Source: Sulfuricurvum sp. IAE1
GTDB taxonomy: Bacteria > Campylobacterota > Campylobacteria > Campylobacterales > Sulfurimonadaceae
Direction of reading: 5' to 3'
DNA length: 9,252 nt
Assembly: GCA_945867285.1 (NCBI GenBank)
Contig: CAMBHX010000063.1
Location: 1-9,252 of the forward strand
Shown here: in pieces, positions 1 to 5,144 of the stretch
Layout: each line of letters opens with the position of its first letter
Position numbering within the stretch: the first letter of the stretch is position 1
Made by a program: the position numbers and the translations under genes
Notes under the pieces: generated by a model
What the model was told of the DNA's origin: nothing
Seen by the model: the letters and a program-made list of their open reading frames with translations, nothing else
The model's database searches: none

Positions 1-777
1 ACAGGACCACATCCTGATTTTGACCCAACCTTTAAAGAAACATTGGACAATCTCGGATTTTTCTCGATTACGAATGACAAAGTGGTAGGACCATTATTGG
101 TAAAAGAGCCATCTTTGGGTGGTTTTTCACCGTTTAATCTCCATGTGTACAAAACCAAAGCAGACAACCATACCTATGTAGGGCATGTCATGCCAGCAAC
201 AATGTTGGACATCGTAGGGATCAAAGACAAAGCGGTACGCAAAGAGTTTACCGCATCGTTTGTTGAGCTAGACCGGATGACTGAGGCGCAGATTGGTAAA
301 AAAGTACAATACGTCGATTACAAAAAACTTCCTAAAAAGCCTATGATGACATTTGAAGTCCCTTTTGATAGAGCGGCTGGGATGGATACGTTTATCAGCG
401 ATTTCCAAGGTAAATTTGAAGCAGCATTTGAAGCAAACAAATACATCATTGCAGGCTACAAAGATATGAAAGGGTCAATGACCGATGCAGGTGTGAAATT
501 TGATCGTTTTGATGCGTATTGGGTTTACTCGCTGTGTCATTTCCGATTTTCGGAAGGAATTTTCAACCAAGGTCGTCCTGATGCAGGTGCATTTGCACCG
601 TGTTCTATGTACATGTACATCGACAAGGATTCCAATAAACTCATGATCGGTATGCCAAAATTGGAAACATGGACAGCAGTTATGGGATTGAAAGATCAAA
701 AAATGAAAGATTCAATTACAAAATTGGATGCTGAAATCATCAAAATCATGAAAGAATTGGGAGCAAAAGAGCTATGA
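1..777 (+). CDS. Tandem DUF302-like protein, 5' end cut by window edge
   Basis: The reading frame is open from the first base, so the gene enters from upstream; a TTG at 43 could serve as a start but is more likely an internal leucine codon. The visible part is 258 residues. It contains two related blocks. One (nt 118-270) reads FSPFNLHVY followed by a helix-rich tail. The second (nt 589-770) reads FAPCSMYMY and ends in a similar tail of the form W/M-x-V/I-x-GLKD, then a long helix ending in KELG. This pattern, an aromatic-P-x4-hydrophobic-Y strand and then a C-terminal helix, is typical of DUF302 domains, so I read a tandem DUF302 protein. DUF302 has no settled biochemical role. The stop codon overlaps the next start in ATGA (774-777), implying translational coupling. 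Location in the cell cannot be judged because the N-terminus is missing. Family call fairly good; function unknown. Confidence 0.75.
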   Translation, partial: TGPHPDFDPTFKETLDNLGFFSITNDKVVGPLLVKEPSLGGFSPFNLHVYKTKADNHTYVGHVMPATMLDIVGIKDKAVRKEFTASFVELDRMTEAQIGKKVQYVDYKKLPKKPMMTFEVPFDRAAGMDTFISDFQGKFEAAFEANKYIIAGYKDMKGSMTDAGVKFDRFDAYWVYSLCHFRFSEGIFNQGRPDAGAFAPCSMYMYIDKDSNKLMIGMPKLETWTAVMGLKDQKMKDSITKLDAEIIKIMKELGAKEL

Positions 778-1565
778 AAAAACTATTAACTGTTGGATTG
801 TTATCACTATCATTGATGGCGTCAAGCGCATTGGCAGATCTATTGACCGCTTATAAGATCGGAGCAGCTACTGATGTTGATTCAGCTAAAACAAAACTGG
901 CAGGAGCTGGGTTTGAAGTAGTTGGTACCTATAAATCAGACGCTGGTACAACACTGTTGTACACCAATGCAGCGCTCAAAGCTATGGCTGACAAAGAAAA
1001 CCGCGGTTTTGCCTCAGTAGGGCGTATTTTGGTCAACGATACACAGCTTAGTATTGCAAATCCAATCTATTTTGGAAAAGCATTTATGCAAAAAGAGTAC
1101 AGTAGTGATGTCTCAACAGCAACGTTGGCATCATTGGAAAAAGCTTTTGGACCACTCAAAGACTCTGAAGATAAGTTTGAAGAGAATGATTTGGCTGGAT
1201 ATCACTTCATGATGGGTATGCCCTATTATGAGGATATGGATGTTGTAGGTGTCGGCACTACGGCGGATTTGGTCGCAAAAGCTAAAGCATCAAAAGGGGT
1301 AACAGCTGTAGTTCAACTCAGTGCTGATCGTTATGTAGCTTATGTTGATATGGACAAGCGTACTAACGGTTTTGTCAAAAAAATCGGACTTCACAACGGT
1401 CAAATTTTGCCATGGGCTGTATTGATCGAAGGGGGAAAAGCAAAAGCACACAGCGCTAAATATTTTATCGCTATTAGCTACCCATTGTTTACAATGACAG
1501 AGTTTATGACGATTGCGACCGTTCCTGGTGCGATTACGAAAGATTTAGAAAAGATTTTCAAATAA
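774..1565 (+). CDS. Secreted protein, distant DUF302-like fold
   Basis: A 263-residue protein beginning with a clear Sec signal peptide: two lysines, a hydrophobic run, and a likely cleavage after residue 21 (SSALA/D). The start ATG overlaps the upstream stop by four bases, and GGGAG at 759-763 gives a ribosome binding site. The mature part starts with a stretch (about residues 30-100) resembling the first half of a DUF302 unit: a helix, a GFEVVGTY strand, and an NPIYFGKAFM segment. The C-terminal part (about 225-263) ends in a strand plus helix like that of the upstream protein. I therefore suspect a diverged duplicate of the same fold, but no catalytic residues can be named and there are no cysteines for heme or metal binding. 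It is the last gene of its operon and converges on the minus-strand mrp-like gene. The gene call is firm; the family assignment is tentative. Confidence 0.8.
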   Translation: MKKLLTVGLLSLSLMASSALADLLTAYKIGAATDVDSAKTKLAGAGFEVVGTYKSDAGTTLLYTNAALKAMADKENRGFASVGRILVNDTQLSIANPIYFGKAFMQKEYSSDVSTATLASLEKAFGPLKDSEDKFEENDLAGYHFMMGMPYYEDMDVVGVGTTADLVAKAKASKGVTAVVQLSADRYVAYVDMDKRTNGFVKKIGLHNGQILPWAVLIEGGKAKAHSAKYFIAISYPLFTMTEFMTIATVPGAITKDLEKIFK

Positions 1566-1574
1566 GTAGTTTCC

Positions 1575-1639
1575 GTTCGTGGTGAGCTCGAGGAAACATC
1601 GCTTTGAAAGCGGTACCCTTGTTTTGTCGAACCATGAAC
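1575..1639. repeat. Composite inverted repeat, dispersed-element-like
   Basis: Between the convergent genes, arm GTTCGTGGT (1575-1583) is matched by ACCATGAAC (1631-1639), complementary except for one G-T wobble. The left arm continues into TGAGCT and the right arm is preceded by TGTCGA. From memory this resembles a short palindromic intergenic element found in many bacterial genomes, of the form GTTCGTGGTGAGC...GTCGAACCATGAAC. Here the two halves are separated by about 40 bases holding a second perfect hairpin, CGCTTT-G-AAAGCG (1600-1612). The structure could act as a bidirectional terminator or mRNA stabiliser, or be a small non-autonomous repeat. Copy number cannot be seen in this window. 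Confidence 0.55.
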
Positions 1640-1656
1640 AACTCTCCCTTCGTCAT

Positions 1657-1673
1657 CCCGTGTTTAACACGGG
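1657..1673. terminator. Palindrome between convergent genes, possible bidirectional terminator
   Basis: CCCGTGTT (1657-1664), one T, then AACACGGG (1666-1673) form a perfect 8-bp inverted repeat. It lies 92 bases after the stop of the secreted DUF302-like gene and 13 bases beyond the stop of the minus-strand mrp-like gene, where a terminator serving both directions would sit. Neither strand has a clean run of T after the stem, so an ordinary rho-independent terminator is not proven. The flanks CGTCAT and GGGAACCA resemble another common dispersed palindrome, so it may simply be a repeat element. Confidence 0.45.
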
Positions 1674-1685
1674 AACCACATTTCT

Positions 1686-2726
1686 CTAAATGTTAAACTC
1701 TATCACTTCCATCATCTTTTTGACAATATCTTGATAATAGCTCTTCTGAAGTTCACTTCCTAAAACAACCGGCGGTTCACCATTGTCTGACCCTTCACGT
1801 ATTTCCATGTCCAAAGGTATTTGACCCAACAGTGGAATATTATAACGTTCACTCAAACGTTGACCGCCACCACTTCCAAAGATATCATAACGATTGCCGG
1901 TATCGGGGGCTACAAAATAACTCATATTCTCCACTAGTCCGGCCATTGGGACATGAATGTCTTGGAACATACGAATAGCACGACTCACGTCATCGCTAGC
2001 AACGAGTTGAGGTGTTGTCACCAATACTCCTGCTGTAATTGGAAGCTCTTGTGCCATAGTGAGCTGAATGTCACCCGTACCGGGAGGCATATCGATCACC
2101 ATAAAATCAAGTTCACCCCAAGCTACATCTTCTAAGAACTGGATGAGTGCCGATACGGCAACCGATGAACGCCACACCAGTGGTGTGTCAGATGTTGGCG
2201 TGGTGAGTGCTACACTCATGATTTTGAGTCCATAGTTTTCACTTGGGACGATTTTGTTGTCATCATTCCAAGTTATTTTTTCCAAATCGGTATTGGTGAG
2301 ACGTGGAATATTGGGACCATAAACATCGGCATCGAGCAATCCGACAGCATAGCCCATTTGGGCCAAAGCAATAGCGAGATTGACGCTCACGGTACTTTTA
2401 CCAACGCCCCCCTTGCCACTTGTGACTGCAATGACATTTTTAGCGTACGGAGCACGATTGTTCGGAGTCGCTGTATTTCCGTAATTAGTATCTTTTTGGA
2501 CGTGTGCTTTTTTGGTAATATCAAGACGGGTAAACGTTGAACCAAAAGCATCCATGATCGCGGTTTTGACGGTTAGATACGATTCATCACTGAGTGTTGA
2601 GAGCTCAACACTCGCACTGCCGCTAGAGACTTTGGCGCTAGAGATGAGTTTGAGCTCACCCAAGGTACGATCCAAGTTGGGATATTTGAGTGTTTCAAGT
2701 GCGTGGTTGAATTCTTTAGTGTTCAT
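1686..2726 (-). CDS. mrp: Mrp/ApbC-family P-loop ATPase lacking all cysteines
   Basis: A 346-residue cytoplasmic protein of usual Mrp length. Residues 1-75 form a DUF59/MIP18-like N-terminal domain. The ATPase domain carries the deviant Walker A SGKGGVGKST (103-112), the DADVYGPNIPR signature (132-142) and DMPPGTGD (212-219). Family members bind and transfer [4Fe-4S] clusters, usually through a CxxC pair after the ENMS motif. Here that segment reads ENMSYFVAPDTGNRYDIFG (266-284), with alanine and threonine where the cysteines normally lie, and the protein contains no cysteine anywhere. Classical cluster carriage is therefore unlikely; an ATPase role in assembly, or dependence on a partner, is inferred. 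The variant sequence recalls Mrp proteins of some alphaproteobacteria (from memory). The start overlaps the upstream 125-residue gene by 11 bases, with GAGAGG at 2735-2740 as ribosome binding site. It is the last gene of the minus-strand operon. Confidence 0.92.
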   Translation of the reverse strand: MNTKEFNHALETLKYPNLDRTLGELKLISSAKVSSGSASVELSTLSDESYLTVKTAIMDAFGSTFTRLDITKKAHVQKDTNYGNTATPNNRAPYAKNVIAVTSGKGGVGKSTVSVNLAIALAQMGYAVGLLDADVYGPNIPRLTNTDLEKITWNDDNKIVPSENYGLKIMSVALTTPTSDTPLVWRSSVAVSALIQFLEDVAWGELDFMVIDMPPGTGDIQLTMAQELPITAGVLVTTPQLVASDDVSRAIRMFQDIHVPMAGLVENMSYFVAPDTGNRYDIFGSGGGQRLSERYNIPLLGQIPLDMEIREGSDNGEPPVVLGSELQKSYYQDIVKKMMEVIEFNI

Positions 2727-3093
2727 AGGGATTACCTCTCATTTCACGAGCCAAGAGAGACTTGGTGCCGGTTGCTTTTTGAGCCAAACGAGACAAGGGA
2801 ACTCGTGCGGCTGGGTATTCGAGACTTAGACGGTGATAGGCAGTGATACGTTCATCGATGAGCGTGATAAGTGATGCGAAGACGTTTTCGATGGTCCCAA
2901 TTTTGTCAGTCTCATTGAAAAGATCTTTGATAAGCATCTCACGGGAGTGCATATGCAGCTCCAGGCCGTTTGTTTTGGCGATAGTGATAAAATCTGCTGC
3001 ACTAATATAAAGCCCAGAAAAAAAAGTGTTGAGAAAATGGTTCTCTAGGGTTAAAAATTTACTGCTGGCTTCAGCGTTTTTATGCTTTTTCAT
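2716..3093 (-). CDS. Unrecognised 125-residue cytoplasmic protein
   Basis: I do not recognise this family. The product has no signal peptide, no membrane segment and no cysteine. Its middle part (about residues 15-90) looks mostly helical, with alternating hydrophobic and charged residues. Its C-terminus is basic and ends GNPYEH. It overlaps the LRV gene upstream by four bases (ATGA, 3090-3093) and the mrp-like gene downstream by 11 bases, so all three are almost certainly cotranslated. The ribosome binding site is weak, which fits coupling to the LRV stop codon. The overlaps on both sides, and the lack of a better frame on either strand here, support a real gene. At 125 residues it is much shorter than the NarJ/TorD-type chaperones that accompany type II molybdoenzymes, so that role is not supported. 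A small partner protein of the LRV or Mrp product is possible but is only inference. Confidence 0.75.
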   Translation of the reverse strand: MKKHKNAEASSKFLTLENHFLNTFFSGLYISAADFITIAKTNGLELHMHSREMLIKDLFNETDKIGTIENVFASLITLIDERITAYHRLSLEYPAARVPLSRLAQKATGTKSLLAREMRGNPYEH

Positions 3094-3695
3094 AAACGAG
3101 CATCCAAATTTGCACGAGCAGCTTTACTCACATCGACATCAGTATCGTCCAGTAAAATGGAAACAATGTCTGTCGTTGCACCACGATTTTCAGCTAAACG
3201 CATACGTACCATTTTATCGTTATCATTGGCAAGGATTTTTAGAAGTTTTGGTGAGGTATTAGGGTTTCCAGAAAGACCGTCACGAACGATCTTCTCATCA
3301 TTAAAGAATTTTTCCAATACATCTGTAGGGGTGGAGGGGTTGGTGGCAACAAGGGCACGCACTAGATTGATTTCATCGTTAGCCAATGAGCGAAGAACCT
3401 CTACGGGAGTATGGGGGTTTTTAGCAACTGCCCAACGAGCCCCCATATCGATAGGATTTTTGGAAATATCAATGAGTAGATCAACCATAATAGGACTATA
3501 CTCTTGATCTCTTTCGTAGACGCTTGTACGTAATGAAAGATTCATGGCAACTTGTCCAACGAGTTGCTTGTTGTCGCTAAAAGCATCGTAAATTTTACGT
3601 ATTTCTTCAATAGGAAGTGTTTTATCCTCGAGAAAGTCTACTAGTTCTGAAATATTTGAGTGTTCAATTGCAGCGTTAATAGTCGTAGTGCTCAT
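3090..3695 (-). CDS. Leucine-rich-repeat-variant (LRV) protein
   Basis: A 201-residue soluble protein. From about residue 86 it shows repeats of about 25 residues starting near 86, 113, 138, 164 and 190, each with the pattern [VR]R-x2-[VL]A-x-NPxTP-x2-[VL]L-x3-x-NDE. The best copies contain KNPHTPVEVL, TNPSTPTDVL and GNPNTSPKLL. This is the LRV type of alpha/3-10 helical repeat, which forms a curved solenoid for protein or nucleic-acid contacts. The Azotobacter LRV protein carries an N-terminal [4Fe-4S] cluster (recalled from the literature), but this protein has no cysteine, so it should be cluster-free. The N-terminal 80 residues are helical and less repetitive. AAGGAG (complement of 3703-3708) lies seven bases before the ATG and fixes the start. 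It is first in the operon with the 125-residue and Mrp-like genes and is divergent from the rhodanese/molybdoenzyme operon. A scaffold or maturation role is a guess. Confidence 0.85.
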   Translation of the reverse strand: MSTTTINAAIEHSNISELVDFLEDKTLPIEEIRKIYDAFSDNKQLVGQVAMNLSLRTSVYERDQEYSPIMVDLLIDISKNPIDMGARWAVAKNPHTPVEVLRSLANDEINLVRALVATNPSTPTDVLEKFFNDEKIVRDGLSGNPNTSPKLLKILANDNDKMVRMRLAENRGATTDIVSILLDDTDVDVSKAARANLDARL

Positions 3696-3898
3696 GCTAG
3701 GACTCCTTAATAGTTATAAATATAGTTGTGATACTAGCCAAAACTCATTAAACGATTCCTTTTAATATTTGTTTATAAGCTCCAAAAAAGTTAATGAGAA
3801 AATAACAAAACATAAAAAAACGAAGCCAATACCAAAGAGTTTGATGGGCGATAAATATGTAACAATTCTACCTAAAAATAAAAAATAAAAGCACTACT

Positions 3899-3930
3899 TT
3901 AAGAGTTATTAAGAGTTGCAAACCTATAAT
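3899..3930 (+). promoter_or_regulatory. 10-bp-period tandem repeat plus TATAAT -10 box
   Basis: TTAAGAGTT occurs twice without mismatch, at 3899-3907 and 3909-3917, so the copies start exactly 10 bases apart, about one helical turn. Seven bases later comes a perfect TATAAT (3925-3930), and no TTGACA-like -35 is present where one would expect it. A direct repeat replacing the -35 region is the usual arrangement for an activator, such as an OmpR-class response regulator, that contacts RNA polymerase. The start of transcription would be near 3937, giving a leader of about 80 bases before the rhodanese ATG. The repeats and box are seen; the activator is inferred. Confidence 0.55.
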
Positions 3931-3955
3931 GGGGACGGTTATTCCGCAAAAATAG

Positions 3956-3975
3956 CTATACCTTTGTAGGTATAG
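3956..3975. promoter_or_regulatory. 8+8 bp inverted repeat, probable operator
   Basis: CTATACCT (3956-3963), four bases TTGT, then AGGTATAG (3968-3975) make a perfect inverted repeat. Shorter outer arms ATTCC (3941-3945) and GGAAT (3977-3981) flank it. The repeat lies 41 bases before the rhodanese ATG. It overlaps a possible alternative promoter with -35 TTGTAG (3964-3969), a 17-base spacer and -10 TATAAA (3987-3992). If transcription begins at the upstream TATAAT instead, the repeat would be in the 5' leader and could form a hairpin. The symmetry suits a dimeric regulator; which family cannot be read from it. Confidence 0.5.
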
Positions 3976-4016
3976 TGGAATTAGAGTATAAATTTTTATA
4001 AGATGAAGGGGCACGA

Positions 4017-5135
4017 ATGAATAGATTGTTAAGTACACTCTGTTTGGCGGCATCATTATCTGCGGCGAACGTATTGGCTGCAGATTATGCAAATAAGGAT
4101 ATCCTTATTTCGGCCGAAGAAGCGGTTAAGCTAATCGGAAATCCAAAGGTAATGTTTGTATCGGGCGATAACGAAGATATTTACAAGCTTGGCCACATAA
4201 AAGGTTCGGTAGAGATGTATGCACACCACTTGCATCACTCTGACATTGATGGAGAGATGCACTGTGCACCATTGTATCGCTGTATTGATGACGCTGAAGC
4301 TACTATTGGCAAAAAAGGTATCAGCAATGATATGATGGTTATTGCATACGATGACTTCAAAGGTCCCAATGCAACAGGCGTCTACTCTTTTTTCGATAGC
4401 TATGGACACAAAAATGTCAAAGTATTAAATGGCGGACGTGCGGCAATGATGGCAGTTGATCCTGCTCAAAAAGAGTATGATGCTCTTAATAAAGAACTCA
4501 AAGCAGCAACAAAAGTACAAAAAGAGGCCAAAGAAGCATTGAAAAAAGCAACTGGTGACGAGAAAACTAAACTTAGTGCCACTGTTGATCAATCTCAAGT
4601 AACTATTACTGATTTAAAAGCAAAAATGGCAACAGTTGAAGAGAAGCTTTTGGTTGTTAAAGGTGATGAAGTAGTAAAAGCAAAAACATATAAAATTGAT
4701 CCTAAAAAAATCAAATACAGTGTAGTTGCAGAAAAAAATGAACTAAAACATGCCATGGAGGATATTGTCAAAAATGGCAAAAAATCCAAATATGTTATTA
4801 TCGATGGCCGTAGTATCACTGAGATTATTGGTGAGCGTAAAATGGATAACGTAGCACGTGGCGGACATATTCCAGGAGCAACATTTATTGAATGGTCACA
4901 AATTTCTGATGCTGAGAATAAAAAATCATTCAAATCAGCAGATCAAATTCAAAAAGTATATGATAACTATGGTGTTACCAAAGATAAAACCGTTTATGCC
5001 TATTGTCAAGTGGGTGCTGGACGTGGATCTGAACACATTACGGCACTTCAGTTGCTCGGCTACAAAAACGTCAAAGTATTCACAGGAAGCTGGGATGTTT
5101 GGGGTAACGACATGAATCTTCCGATTAAACGATAA
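4017..5135 (+). CDS. Exported two-domain rhodanese with coiled-coil linker
   Basis: A 372-residue sulfurtransferase-family protein with a Sec signal peptide (residues 1-21 or so, cleavage near VLA/AD), hence periplasmic. The first rhodanese domain (about 25-145) has the fold signatures GHIKGS and a GH-x-NVKVLNGG end, but its active-site position is YDDFKG (111-116) with no cysteine, so it is a non-catalytic domain as in thiosulfate sulfurtransferases. The second (about 235-370) carries DGRS, GHIPGA and the active loop CQVGAGRG with catalytic Cys330, which would carry the persulfide. Between them, residues about 150-215 form a lysine/glutamate/alanine-rich helical stretch resembling a coiled-coil hairpin, which is unusual. 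Two more cysteines, 83 and 89, lie in the first domain. AAGGGG at 4006-4011 sets the start. It is the first gene of the operon, nine bases before the molybdoenzyme, so handling of a sulfane-sulfur (or selenium) compound for that enzyme is the natural inference. Confidence 0.9.
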   Translation: MNRLLSTLCLAASLSAANVLAADYANKDILISAEEAVKLIGNPKVMFVSGDNEDIYKLGHIKGSVEMYAHHLHHSDIDGEMHCAPLYRCIDDAEATIGKKGISNDMMVIAYDDFKGPNATGVYSFFDSYGHKNVKVLNGGRAAMMAVDPAQKEYDALNKELKAATKVQKEAKEALKKATGDEKTKLSATVDQSQVTITDLKAKMATVEEKLLVVKGDEVVKAKTYKIDPKKIKYSVVAEKNELKHAMEDIVKNGKKSKYVIIDGRSITEIIGERKMDNVARGGHIPGATFIEWSQISDAENKKSFKSADQIQKVYDNYGVTKDKTVYAYCQVGAGRGSEHITALQLLGYKNVKVFTGSWDVWGNDMNLPIKR

Positions 5136-5144
5136 GGCAGGACT

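Larger units (their letters stand above)
3696..4016. other. 321-base divergent intergenic region
   Basis: This AT-rich gap separates the minus-strand LRV operon from the plus-strand rhodanese/molybdoenzyme operon and must hold both promoters. On the right, the tandem repeat plus TATAAT at 3899-3930 and the inverted repeat at 3956-3975 are annotated separately. On the left, a minus-strand -10 candidate TATATT (complement of 3719-3724) lies a little upstream of the LRV ribosome binding site, with no convincing -35, as is usual in Campylobacterota. In the middle, about 3750-3895, I see only A-rich sequence and a 14-codon frame at 3844-3888 without a good ribosome binding site. No tRNA, riboswitch or transposon remnant is visible. 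Confidence 0.7.

Noticed and set aside
605..618. Palindrome ATGTACATGTACAT
   Set aside because: It encodes the Met-Tyr-Met-Tyr strand of the DUF302 core, so the symmetry follows from codon choice inside a coding region.
43..777. TTG at 43 as the start of the first gene
   Set aside because: The frame is open back to base 1 and the residues before it (PDFDPTFKETL) look like normal protein, with no ribosome binding site before the TTG, so the gene is treated as truncated by the window edge.
3082..3507. 141-codon open frame on the plus strand opposite the LRV gene
   Set aside because: It lies antisense to a protein with clear 25-residue repeats, and its own translation is serine- and arginine-rich with no recognisable motif.
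3844..3888. 14-codon open frame in the divergent intergenic region
   Set aside because: No good ribosome binding site, an A-rich composition giving mostly lysine and asparagine at the end, and no sign of a membrane or leader-peptide design.
3931..3948. Possible sigma-54 promoter (GG...GC)
   Set aside because: The GG and GC elements are 11 rather than 10 bases apart and the surrounding bases do not match TGGCAC or TTGC; the TATAAT just upstream is a better explanation.
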